Shown piece after piece: positions 42,283-49,935 of a stretch of DNA of 64,000 nt. A model generated the notes under the pieces. It was not told the origin of the DNA, did no database searches, and saw nothing but the letters and a program-made list of their open reading frames with translations. This DNA comes from Gilvibacter sediminis (GTDB taxonomy: Bacteria; Bacteroidota; Bacteroidia; Flavobacteriales; Flavobacteriaceae). How positions within the stretch are numbered: position 1 is the first letter of the stretch; each line of letters starts with the position of its first letter. A program made the translations under genes and the position numbers. The stretch covers positions 846,633 through 910,632 of the forward strand of contig NZ_JAQQTE010000001.1 in assembly GCF_028561565.1 (NCBI RefSeq), written 5' to 3'.

Positions 42283-42895
42283 TTTTTTCCTTTCGCCTTA
42301 CTACGAGCGGGAACCCTATTTGATCGTTTTAGAGGCCATTGCCTTTGTTTTTGGGATCGCGAGTGTGGTCTACGCAAAGCGGCGTGATATTCTGGTCTAT
42401 CCAACCGGATTGGTCGCTACCGTCATCACCGTCTACATCTTTTTGCAAGATGAGCTCTTAGGGGATATGATGATGAATTTCTATTATTCTGCCATGAGTA
42501 TTTATGGCTGGTGGAACTGGTCGCGTCGTAAGGACGATACGCTGGTGGTGCAAGTAAGCAGAACCAATGCCCGAGAAAAATGGATCGGTGTTGGGCTTTG
42601 TATACTGACTATGGGAATTACCTATGGGGTCTACACCTTATCGGGTACGGCAATAGGTACGTCTAACTATATAGACATTTTTACCTCTGGACTCTTTTTT
42701 ACCGCCATGTGGTATATGGCTACTAAGAAAATTGAGAATTGGACCCTTTGGATCATTGCCGATGTCATTAGTGTTCCTTTATACGCTTACCGCGGATGGG
42801 GAATGTTGGCATTACAGTATTTAATCTTTACCTTCTTGGCTATTCAAGGCTATAACGCGTGGAAAAAATGTTTAAACAAGAGCACAGCCAACTGA
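42266..42895 (+). CDS. pnuC: PnuC-family vitamin transporter (candidate PnuT)
   Basis: A 209-aa inner-membrane protein with seven helices. PnuC proteins carry nicotinamide riboside, and PnuT variants carry thiamine. Family motifs are visible, such as the WNWSRRK loop, and TSNYIDIFTSGLFFTAMWYMATKK. Substrate cannot be read from sequence alone. A neighbouring thiamine-binding-like protein and the NadR-like kinase make both choices plausible. Genes on both sides overlap it. Confidence 0.88.
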   Translation: MNPIFDFFLSPYYEREPYLIVLEAIAFVFGIASVVYAKRRDILVYPTGLVATVITVYIFLQDELLGDMMMNFYYSAMSIYGWWNWSRRKDDTLVVQVSRTNAREKWIGVGLCILTMGITYGVYTLSGTAIGTSNYIDIFTSGLFFTAMWYMATKKIENWTLWIIADVISVPLYAYRGWGMLALQYLIFTFLAIQGYNAWKKCLNKSTAN

Positions 42896-43431
42896 TCAAA
42901 ATTGCTGTTGTTGGGCCGGAGTCCACAGGTAAGACTACTTTGGTGAAGGCTTTGGCGAGTCATTTTGAGACAACTTATGTGCCGGAATTCATGCGTACTT
43001 ATTATGAGGAACTCGTGGTCCGGGATCCTTTTTATTCAGAAATTGAGGATATCTTACCCATAGCCCAAGGGCAAATTGAAGCGGAGAACACCGCTCTTAA
43101 AACCGCTTCAGAATTATTGATATGTGATACCAATCTCTTAGAGATCGCTTGTTATTCTAAGTATTATTTTGATGAAATCCCCCCGCTTTTAGAAGCCAGT
43201 TTACCCCATATGCAGTACGACCTGTGTTTTTTGACCTACATCGATGTGCCTTGGGAAAACGACCCCTTAAGGGACCGACCTTTCGATAGACAAAAAGTAT
43301 TTTCTATTTTTGAAGAACGATTGAAAGCACAGGCATATCCCCATCTTGTGCTCAAAGGTGATGAACAGGTGAGGTTGCAAACTGCGATCCGAGCCATTGA
43401 AAAATACCGGGAAGGACTACATGGAATTTAA
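42868..43431 (+). CDS. NadR-like AAA-family nucleoside kinase
   Basis: A 187-aa ATPase with Walker A GPESTGKTT and a downstream LICDTNLLEI. It matches the kinase part of NadR (nicotinamide riboside kinase) without the nucleotidyltransferase domain. Coupled to PnuC transporters such kinases trap the vitamin by phosphorylation. Here it could act on nicotinamide riboside or thiamine. The ATG at 42868 is used rather than GTG at 42859, overlapping pnuC by 28 nt. Confidence 0.82.
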   Translation: MFKQEHSQLIKIAVVGPESTGKTTLVKALASHFETTYVPEFMRTYYEELVVRDPFYSEIEDILPIAQGQIEAENTALKTASELLICDTNLLEIACYSKYYFDEIPPLLEASLPHMQYDLCFLTYIDVPWENDPLRDRPFDRQKVFSIFEERLKAQAYPHLVLKGDEQVRLQTAIRAIEKYREGLHGI

Positions 43432-44953
43432 CCAGCAAGACGAAACTCAAATACAGGAACACGGCCTAACTACAGCACAAGTGCTGGGTCAAATAGAGAT
43501 GTTCAAGAGGGGATTTCCACCCACTAAGATCAACACCCCAGCGGTGATTGGTAATGGGATCAGCAACTTTAGCGCTGATGAACGGAAGAAATACATCCAG
43601 TACTTTGACAGTCATAAGAACAAATCAGATATTGTAAAGTTCGTGCCAGCTTCTGGAGCGGCAACGCGCATGTTTCAGAGTCTAAACAGCTTACTTACGC
43701 ATTACGATCCGCAGCGAGAAAAGCTCAAAGATTTTATTGCGCATCACCGCCTGAACAACTTAGATGAATTCCTGAACTCGTTTTCTGACTTTGCTTTTGC
43801 GAACCATTTGCGCAAAGCGGTACGCGAGCAATACCCAGACTATAAATTTAAAACTCGTGGAGAACGCGCACTCATTGTCGCTGAGGTATTATTATCACCA
43901 GAAGGCTTGAACTTTGCTCGTTTACCTAAGGGGCTAATACCTTTCCACAAATACAATAAGCATTACACCACTGCCTTTGAAGAGCAGCTCTTTGAAGGTT
44001 GTTTTTATGCAGCCAACAGAGATGAGGTCTTTGTGCATTTCACTTTTGCCCCCGTGCATGTGGAGTATTTCAAAGCAGCCTTTGAGAGCATTAAAAACCG
44101 GGTGCAGAAAAAGACCAAAAAAGAAGTTCACGTATCCTACTCTTTCCAGAAAAGTGCTTCAGACACCATTGCTGTAAACAGTGATAATGAACCAGTACGT
44201 GACAAGGAGGGCAAATTGGTGTTTCGCCCAGCAGGTCACGGGGCCCTTTTGGAAAACCTCAATGAGATCGATGCCGATGTGGTCTTCATTAAAAACATTG
44301 ACAACGTAATTGCAGAAGAGTACGTAGAGGAGATCTCCGCTTACAAGAAAATGCTCGGTGGGAAGTTGCTGTGGCTACAGCACAAGATCCATCATTACGT
44401 AAAAGAACTCAGACAGGAAGAGATAGACCCAGAATTGGTCACGGAAGTAAAGTCCTTTATGTGGAACGAACTCAACATTAAAGATGTTAGCAACAGCATC
44501 CTTCACTTATTGAGCCTTTTGAATCGGCCAACGCGTGTTTGCGGGATGGTTAAAAATACGGGAGCCCCTGGCGGCGGACCTTTTTGGGTTGTTGATGCTG
44601 ACGGAACGCAGTCGCTTCAAATAGTGGAATCGGCCCAGATCAATCTTAAGGACCCTTCACAACGCAATGTCTTTAGCGAGTCTACACACTTTAACCCCGT
44701 AGATCTGGTTTGTGGAGTGCGTGACTACAAAGGCGATAAATTTGATTTGAGCGCCTTTACCGATCCCAACACGGGCTTTATCACCCAAAAAGACAAGGAC
44801 GGGAACATCGTAAAAGCTTTAGAGCTTCCCGGTCTTTGGAACGGATCTATGGCGCAGTGGAACACCGTTTTTGTAGAAGTGCCACTCATCACCTTCAACC
44901 CCGTGAAAACGGTCAACGATCTTTTGCAGCGCGAGCATCGCCCAAATATGTAA
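43421..44953 (+). CDS. DUF4301-family protein, 510 aa
   Basis: A large cytoplasmic protein of a Bacteroidota family with no assigned function. The motif KFVPASGAATRMFQ (near residue 72) resembles the nucleotide loop of sugar-phosphate nucleotidyltransferases, and GMVKNTGAPGGGPFWV is another conserved block. It may be a nucleotidyltransferase-like protein, an inference. The ATG at 43421 overlaps the kinase gene by 11 nt, and its stop overlaps the arfB start by one base. Confidence 0.85.
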   Translation: MEFNQQDETQIQEHGLTTAQVLGQIEMFKRGFPPTKINTPAVIGNGISNFSADERKKYIQYFDSHKNKSDIVKFVPASGAATRMFQSLNSLLTHYDPQREKLKDFIAHHRLNNLDEFLNSFSDFAFANHLRKAVREQYPDYKFKTRGERALIVAEVLLSPEGLNFARLPKGLIPFHKYNKHYTTAFEEQLFEGCFYAANRDEVFVHFTFAPVHVEYFKAAFESIKNRVQKKTKKEVHVSYSFQKSASDTIAVNSDNEPVRDKEGKLVFRPAGHGALLENLNEIDADVVFIKNIDNVIAEEYVEEISAYKKMLGGKLLWLQHKIHHYVKELRQEEIDPELVTEVKSFMWNELNIKDVSNSILHLLSLLNRPTRVCGMVKNTGAPGGGPFWVVDADGTQSLQIVESAQINLKDPSQRNVFSESTHFNPVDLVCGVRDYKGDKFDLSAFTDPNTGFITQKDKDGNIVKALELPGLWNGSMAQWNTVFVEVPLITFNPVKTVNDLLQREHRPNM

Positions 44954-45354
44954 TGGACAGACCTCAGCTACTTAGTGAATTGCAGTTTAAAATGGCCCGA
45001 TCTAGCGGGTCTGGAGGGCAGCACGTCAATAAGGTAGCAACCAAGGTGGTCCTCAGTTTTAATCTGCGAGATTCTCAAGGTTTATCTGATCAGCAGAAGG
45101 AATTACTCAGCCAGCGTTTGGCTAGCCGTTTGACCAGTAGCGGTTATCTGCAATTGCATTGCGGCGAGACTCGGAGCCAATTGCGCAATAAACGCTTGGT
45201 GATTCAACGGTTCTTTGCACTGTTGGAACAAGGCCTCCGAGAGGAAAAACCGCGTAAGCCTACCAAGATCCCTAAGGGAGTTTTGAAAAAACGTCGGGAA
45301 GACAAAAGACGGCAATCTCAAAAAAAAGCCAATCGCAAGCCTCCTCAGTTCTAG
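44953..45354 (+). CDS. arfB: Alternative ribosome-rescue factor / peptidyl-tRNA hydrolase
   Basis: A stop-codon-independent release factor that frees stalled ribosomes. Of 133 residues, GGQ lies in SSGSGGQHVNKVATKV (near residue 24) and the C-terminal basic tail (RKPTKIPKGVLKKRREDKRR) is the ribosome-entry anchor of ArfB/YaeJ. The start at 44953 forms a TAATG overlap with the preceding gene. It is the last of seven coupled genes. Confidence 0.93.
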   Translation: MDRPQLLSELQFKMARSSGSGGQHVNKVATKVVLSFNLRDSQGLSDQQKELLSQRLASRLTSSGYLQLHCGETRSQLRNKRLVIQRFFALLEQGLREEKPRKPTKIPKGVLKKRREDKRRQSQKKANRKPPQF

Positions 45355-45365
45355 AATTTAGTCCT

Positions 45366-45373
45366 TATCTTTG
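45366..45373 (+). promoter_or_regulatory. -7 promoter box of the riboswitch transcript
   Basis: TATCTTTG matches TAnnTTTG and lies just upstream of the TPP aptamer. Confidence 0.6.
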
Positions 45374-45377
45374 CACC

Positions 45378-45477
45378 AATCTCAACAAAGGGGTGCTTTG
45401 TATTATTACAAGGCTGAGATTATACCCATTGAACCTGGAACGGGTAATGCCGTTTAGGAAAGCAAGCGTCAAAATTT
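45378..45477 (+). promoter_or_regulatory. TPP riboswitch (THI element)
   Basis: The aptamer core is clear: GGGGTGC, a P3-like stem (CTTTGTA/TACAAG), GGCTGAGATTATACCC (pyrimidine-sensor helix), then TTGAACCTGGAACGGGTAATGCC and TAGGAAAGC (pyrophosphate-sensor helix). It should turn down the downstream TonB-receptor gene when thiamine diphosphate is plentiful. Its expression platform is not obvious because the ORF starts about 370 nt later. Confidence 0.95.
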
Positions 45478-45494
45478 GTCCAGTGGACTAATTT
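45471..45494. repeat. Palindromic intergenic repeat, copy 3
   Basis: AAAATTTGTCCAGTGGACTAATTT shares AAGCGT-AAA-TGTCCAGTGGAC with copy 1 at 21111-21134. It lies directly after the TPP aptamer. Confidence 0.55.
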
Positions 45495-45844
45495 AGCGCG
45501 CTTTAGGCCTGCCGCGCTGGAAGTTTCAGCTCGATTAAAATTAAATGGTCTAAAGTGTTGACTTGCGCAGATTATACCTGCTGCCCAATAAGTAAAAGGA
45601 AAGAAAGATAGTTCTGGAGTACTTTTAGTTTGGGAGCCTTAGTCTGCGGCACGTGACATGATCTGCTAATTGGTCTTAATTAAGACGGTCTGTTGATCAT
45701 TAATGCTCTTGTTGAAGCTCACTGTGCTTTTTTGCCAGTGTCAACTTCTACTTCAATGGACTGCATCCGCAGTAAAAACTTTTAACCAACATAGAATAAT
45801 TACCTCTTTTTATTCCTCTAAAACGGATAGATATCCACAGACGA
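45478..45844 (+). other. Long leader between TPP riboswitch and receptor gene
   Basis: No coding sequence of conviction was seen. It contains several dyads: AGCGCG/CGCGCT (45495-45519), the perfect palindrome GTCTTAATTAAGAC (45673-45686), and CACTG/CAGTG around a T-rich loop (45719-45740). A second TAnnTTTa-like sequence near 45620 may be another promoter. Confidence 0.5.
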
Positions 45845-48019
45845 ATGAAACGTTTAATTCTCGTGCTAGTTGCAGGAATGACTACCTGGATGGCACAAGC
45901 GCAAACAGTAATTGACACAACCAAAGTAGAAGCTCTTGATGAGGTTCTTGTAAAATCTGTACGTGTAGAGGCAGACTCTCCGATCACGCACAGTAATGTC
46001 ACCAAAGAGGAACTTGCTCCGAGGAATTTAGGGCAAGACATCCCAATTTTATTGAATTATTTGCCGGGTGTAGTAACCAACAGTGATGCCGGAGCCGGAG
46101 TCGGTTATACAGGTATTCGCGTGCGTGGGAGCGATGCATCCCGAGTGAATGTTACGCTCAATGGTATTCCTTTTAACGATGCGGAGAGTCAAGGAACCTT
46201 TTGGGTGAACCTCCCTGATTTTGCATCTTCCGTAGAAAACCTACAGTTGCAACGTGGAGTAGGAACTTCTACGAATGGTTCAGGAGCTTTTGGAGCGAGT
46301 TTGAACATTTTGACCGATGCAGTCTCTGAGAAGGCCAACGGAGAATTTGCAAACTCTTTTGGGTCTTTCAATACCCGCAAACACACTTTGAAATTCTCAA
46401 CCGGCTTGCTCAATGGCAAGTGGGAGATCGCAGGACGTTTGTCCAATATCACCTCAGACGGATATATTGATCGCGCCACTTCTGATCTCAAATCTTACTT
46501 CCTTCAAGCGGCATACGTTGGAGACAATACCTTGGTGAAAGCCATTGCTTTTGGGGGGCGTGAATTGACCTATCAAGCGTACTTTGGAATTGACAGAGAA
46601 ACTTTGGAAACAGACAGAACCTTCAACCCTGTTGGTCAATTCACTGATGCAGACGGAAACATTCAGTTCTATGACAATGAAGTTGATGACTACGCTCAAG
46701 ATCACTATCAATTGCACTGGAACCAGCGTTTTGACAACAACTGGTCTGCCAATGTTGGTTTAAACTACACTTACGGTCGCGGTTTCTTTGAGCAGTATCG
46801 CGAAGACGAAGATTTTGAGACTTACGGATTCACGCCAATCGAATTGGGTGGTGAGGTGATTAATACTACAGATCTGGTACGTCGCCGCTGGTTGGATAAT
46901 GACTACTATGTGGTCAATACTTCTGTGAATTACAAGGACAATTCCGTAGATGTTATTGGAGGGTTTTTCTACAGTTACTACGGAGGAGATCACTTTGGAG
47001 AAGTGATCTGGGCGCAGAATGCCGGAGGCTCTCAAATTCGTGATCGTTATTACTTCGGAACCGGAACCAAGAATGAGTTCACCACTTTTGCTAAAGCAAC
47101 TTACCGTGTGAATGATCAATGGACTGTATTCGCGGATCTTCAAGGTCGATTCATCAATTACGAGGCAGATGGGACCACTTCAGACTTAATTGAGCTGAAT
47201 GTCAACGACAGTTTTAACTTCTTCAACCCAAAAGCGGGAGCGACTTATAAGGTCAACAGTAATAACCAGCTTTATGCATCTTACGGGCGTGCGAATCGTG
47301 AGCCACGTCGCGCAGATTATGAAAACGGAGTGACCACTGCAGAGACCCTTGATGACTTTGAATTGGGATGGCGTCATACAGCAACTAAGAACAGTTTTAG
47401 CGCCAATGCGTATTTCATGAATTACCGCAATCAATTGGTGCTTACTGGGGCTTTGGATGATGTAGGGCAGCCTATTCGTGCAACCAGTGGTAAGAGTTAT
47501 CGATTAGGTTTGGAAGTGGAAGCCAATTTGCAAATTGCGCCTAAACTGAACTGGCGTCCAAACATTGCCTTGAGTAGCAATAAGAACCAAGACTTCACAA
47601 CTTCTAGAGATGGAGAATTGGTAAACCTAGGTACTACTAATATTTCTTTCTCACCAGAATTGATCGCGGGAAGTATTTTGACCTATATGCCACAAGAAGA
47701 CCTGCAGATCAGTTTCTTGTCTAAATACGTGAGTGAACAGTATATGGGGAATATTGACAGTGAAGCCTCTTTGTTAGATTCCTTCTTTGTGAACGACCTA
47801 AACATCAGCTACAGCTGGGAAACAGCTCCGCTTGTGGAGCGCATTGTTTTCAGCGGTTTGGTGAACAATATATTCAACGTGGAGTACGTGTCTAACGGAT
47901 ACTTCTTCACCTTTGATGATGACTTTAGTAATCCCGGAACCGTGACAACCATTGAAGGGGCTGGATTTTTCCCCCAAGCGACCATTAATTTCTTAGTGGG
48001 CGCGAGTATTCAGTTCTAA
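45845..48019 (+). CDS. TonB-dependent receptor, probable thiamine/precursor uptake
   Basis: A 724-aa outer-membrane receptor: signal peptide (1-20), TonB-box-like ALDEVLVKSVRVEADSP (about 30-46), plug domain (50-160, GVGYTGIRVRGSDASRVNVTLNG) and barrel to the terminal Phe. No N-terminal carboxypeptidase-like domain is present, unlike the 35.4-kb receptor. Control by a TPP riboswitch is the main evidence that it imports thiamine or a precursor. THI-regulated receptors of this kind are known in Bacteroidota. Confidence 0.88.
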   Translation: MKRLILVLVAGMTTWMAQAQTVIDTTKVEALDEVLVKSVRVEADSPITHSNVTKEELAPRNLGQDIPILLNYLPGVVTNSDAGAGVGYTGIRVRGSDASRVNVTLNGIPFNDAESQGTFWVNLPDFASSVENLQLQRGVGTSTNGSGAFGASLNILTDAVSEKANGEFANSFGSFNTRKHTLKFSTGLLNGKWEIAGRLSNITSDGYIDRATSDLKSYFLQAAYVGDNTLVKAIAFGGRELTYQAYFGIDRETLETDRTFNPVGQFTDADGNIQFYDNEVDDYAQDHYQLHWNQRFDNNWSANVGLNYTYGRGFFEQYREDEDFETYGFTPIELGGEVINTTDLVRRRWLDNDYYVVNTSVNYKDNSVDVIGGFFYSYYGGDHFGEVIWAQNAGGSQIRDRYYFGTGTKNEFTTFAKATYRVNDQWTVFADLQGRFINYEADGTTSDLIELNVNDSFNFFNPKAGATYKVNSNNQLYASYGRANREPRRADYENGVTTAETLDDFELGWRHTATKNSFSANAYFMNYRNQLVLTGALDDVGQPIRATSGKSYRLGLEVEANLQIAPKLNWRPNIALSSNKNQDFTTSRDGELVNLGTTNISFSPELIAGSILTYMPQEDLQISFLSKYVSEQYMGNIDSEASLLDSFFVNDLNISYSWETAPLVERIVFSGLVNNIFNVEYVSNGYFFTFDDDFSNPGTVTTIEGAGFFPQATINFLVGASIQF

Positions 48020-48462
48020 TTATTGATGGTGAGTTGATCTCCGGATCTAGTAATACGGTAGGCGAGCATAGGGTACTGCCCTTCGCCTGCCGTTATTTGA
48101 CCTGTAATGATGTTGTACTGATTCCCGTTGCACGGGCATGTTGCAGTAATCCCTTCTACAGTCATTGAAGAACAATCACTCACAGGAGTGTTAGGACAAG
48201 CAATCTCAAAGGCGGTATACTGACTGTTGTCAATATTGTAGATCACAATGCCTCGAACACCTTGGAGTTGGGTCACAAAGGCGTTACCCGGAAAATTCAG
48301 CGGGTTGTATTGCGGTAAATTCAAGTCTAAAGTTAGGTTGATGTTGAGGTTTGGAAGGTTTGGATTCGCGCGAATTGGTCCGTCATCGCCACTGCATCCA
48401 GCACTAATCAATCCAACAACCATAATATATAAAGCAAGTCGTAATACCTTCATTTTCTTCAT
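48016..48462 (-). CDS. Rieske-like lipoprotein lacking histidine ligands, 148 aa
   Basis: Lipoprotein signal peptide with lipobox ISAGC. The mature part ends in a Rieske-type fold with loop sequences IACPNTPVSDC and CPCNGNQYNIITG. In true Rieske proteins these read CxH and CPCHG, so both iron-binding histidines are replaced by Asn. It should not hold a 2Fe-2S cluster. The ATG at 48462 (MKKMKVLRLA) gives the best signal peptide. It is convergent with the TPP-controlled receptor, overlapping it by 4 nt. Confidence 0.82.
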   Translation of the reverse strand: MKKMKVLRLALYIMVVGLISAGCSGDDGPIRANPNLPNLNINLTLDLNLPQYNPLNFPGNAFVTQLQGVRGIVIYNIDNSQYTAFEIACPNTPVSDCSSMTVEGITATCPCNGNQYNIITGQITAGEGQYPMLAYRITRSGDQLTINN

Positions 48463-48539
48463 AACAATTAATCGAGCTCTATTAATTAACTCTAGGGAGC
48501 GCAAATTAGTGTATTCTGAGTGAAAATTTAAAAATTTAG

Positions 48540-48630
48540 TATCTTTACCACAGAAATCCCGTGCTGCATGGGATTTTTTGTGTTTTTTGAACAGGCGCCC
48601 TCATTTACAGGGCGTTAAAAGAATGAAGTT
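48540..48630 (+). promoter_or_regulatory. greA promoter-like sequence and structured leader
   Basis: TATCTTTA (48540-48547) resembles the -7 box. The following leader has two hairpins: AATCCCGTG-CTG-CATGGGATTTTTTG, which looks like an early intrinsic terminator, and GCGCCCT-CATTTAC-AGGGCG just before the ATG. Confidence 0.55.
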
Positions 48631-49110
48631 ATGAGTAATGTATCCTATTACACCGCAGAAGGATTAAAGAAATTACGCGAGGAGCTCAATCAGCTTAAAG
48701 ATGTAGAGCGTCCTAAAGCCTCTCAGGCTATTGCAGAAGCCCGAGATAAAGGAGATCTTTCGGAGAATGCCGAATACGACGCGGCCAAAGAAGCCCAAGG
48801 CTTGTTAGAGATGCGCATCTCCAAATTGGAAGAAACTCTTGCCGGAGCTCGTCTCATTGATGAGTCTCAGCTAGACACCTCAAAGGTTTTGGTCCATTCT
48901 ACAGTCACGATAAAGAATACCGCCAATAACGCAAAAATGACCTATAAATTGGTAGCTCAAAGTGAAGCCGATCTCAAATCTGGAAAGATCTCTGTAGACT
49001 CTCCAATTGGAAAAGGTTTACTTGGAAAAGAAGTTGGTGACCTTGCAGAGGTACAGGTGCCAAATGGCGTGGTGAAGTTCGAGATTATGGAGATCACCCG
49101 CGGCGAATAG
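48631..49110 (+). CDS. greA: Transcription elongation factor GreA
   Basis: Stimulates transcript cleavage by arrested RNA polymerase. The 159-residue protein has the N-terminal coiled coil (1-75) with the tip acidic pair in LSENAEYDAAKEAQG, and a C-terminal FKBP-like domain (85-158, DSPIGKGLLGKEVGD). The DLSENAEYD motif is the catalytic tip of GreA rather than GreB. A leader with a possible attenuator precedes it. Confidence 0.97.
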   Translation: MSNVSYYTAEGLKKLREELNQLKDVERPKASQAIAEARDKGDLSENAEYDAAKEAQGLLEMRISKLEETLAGARLIDESQLDTSKVLVHSTVTIKNTANNAKMTYKLVAQSEADLKSGKISVDSPIGKGLLGKEVGDLAEVQVPNGVVKFEIMEITRGE

Positions 49111-49130
49111 CATTGATTTAAAGAATTTAC

Positions 49131-49160
49131 GAGCCCTGCTTATTCAGCGGGGCTTTTTTA
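49131..49160 (+). terminator. Intrinsic terminator after greA
   Basis: GAGCCCTGCT and AGCGGGGCTTTTTT pair around TATTC. Confidence 0.85.
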
Positions 49161-49193
49161 TTTCTTATTTTTAGTACTTATAAACGATTCCCT

Positions 49194-49586
49194 ATGGCCA
49201 GTATTTTCACCAAGATCATCAACGGAGAGATCCCTTCTTATAAAGTTGCAGAGACCGATGATTTCTATGCCTTCTTAGACATCAACCCCAACGCCAAAGG
49301 GCATACATTGTGTATCCCTAAAAAAGAGGTGAATCGATTGTTTGACTTGGATAAAGAGACCTATGATGGCCTCATGGAATTCTCTAGAACCGTTGCTCTG
49401 GGACTGCGCGAAGCAATTCCTTGTAAACGGGTTGGAATGTCTGTTATTGGGCTGGAAGTACCGCACGTTCATGTGCATTTGATTCCGTTAAATCACATGG
49501 GAGAAATGACTTTTCAAGAGAAGGTGAGCCTAAGTCCAGAAGAATTTGAAGCTACTGCAGCGGCAATTCGGGCTCAACTCAAATAA
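49194..49586 (+). CDS. HIT-family nucleotide hydrolase
   Basis: A 130-aa histidine-triad protein. The catalytic motif HVHVHLIPL is at about residue 91-99, and the N-terminal SIFTKIINGEIPSYKVAETDDFYAFLDI is characteristic of the HINT branch. It hydrolyses AMP-type phosphoramidates or related substrates. It is convergent with a membrane protein gene, overlapping at the 3' ends by 13 nt. Confidence 0.93.
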   Translation: MASIFTKIINGEIPSYKVAETDDFYAFLDINPNAKGHTLCIPKKEVNRLFDLDKETYDGLMEFSRTVALGLREAIPCKRVGMSVIGLEVPHVHVHLIPLNHMGEMTFQEKVSLSPEEFEATAAAIRAQLK

Positions 49587-49924
49587 TTAAAACCAAAGAT
49601 CGCAGCAGCTGCGATCACTGCAATCGCCACTAACATCAGAACTAAAGCCAAAGGCTTCCAATGTCTTTTGGAGGATCGCATATTGGTACTTTTACGGTGA
49701 TAATCGTAGACCCTTTCAATGTCTGGAGTCCAAGAGACCGGGAAGATCTCCGTTCCGCATTTGGTACAATGCATCTTGGAACTGAGTTCTGCTAAAAAGC
49801 GCTTATACCAACGGCCATTGACATAGGGTTGGTAGAATTCTACCTGCAAGCCATCTGTGGTATAACACTCCGGACAATTGGTCTTGAGTTCTGCTTTTCT
49901 GATCAGTTTTGGTGTCGTTGTCAT
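49574..49924 (-). CDS. Zinc-ribbon membrane-anchored protein, 116 aa
   Basis: Two CxxC pairs (NCPECYT near residue 18 and HCTKCGTE near 53) form a zinc ribbon, and a C-terminal helix (about 92-114) anchors the protein in the inner membrane. No named family. Its start is 11 nt after the stop of the histidine kinase gene, so it may be cotranscribed. Confidence 0.8.
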   Translation of the reverse strand: MTTTPKLIRKAELKTNCPECYTTDGLQVEFYQPYVNGRWYKRFLAELSSKMHCTKCGTEIFPVSWTPDIERVYDYHRKSTNMRSSKRHWKPLALVLMLVAIAVIAAAAIFGFNYLS

Positions 49925-49935
49925 GGGGCGATTGA

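Noticed and set aside
45703-45915. Possible small protein in the long riboswitch leader (70 codons)
   Set aside because: It runs into the receptor gene in another frame, is low in typical codons and has no family similarity that I can see. A leader peptide cannot be fully excluded.
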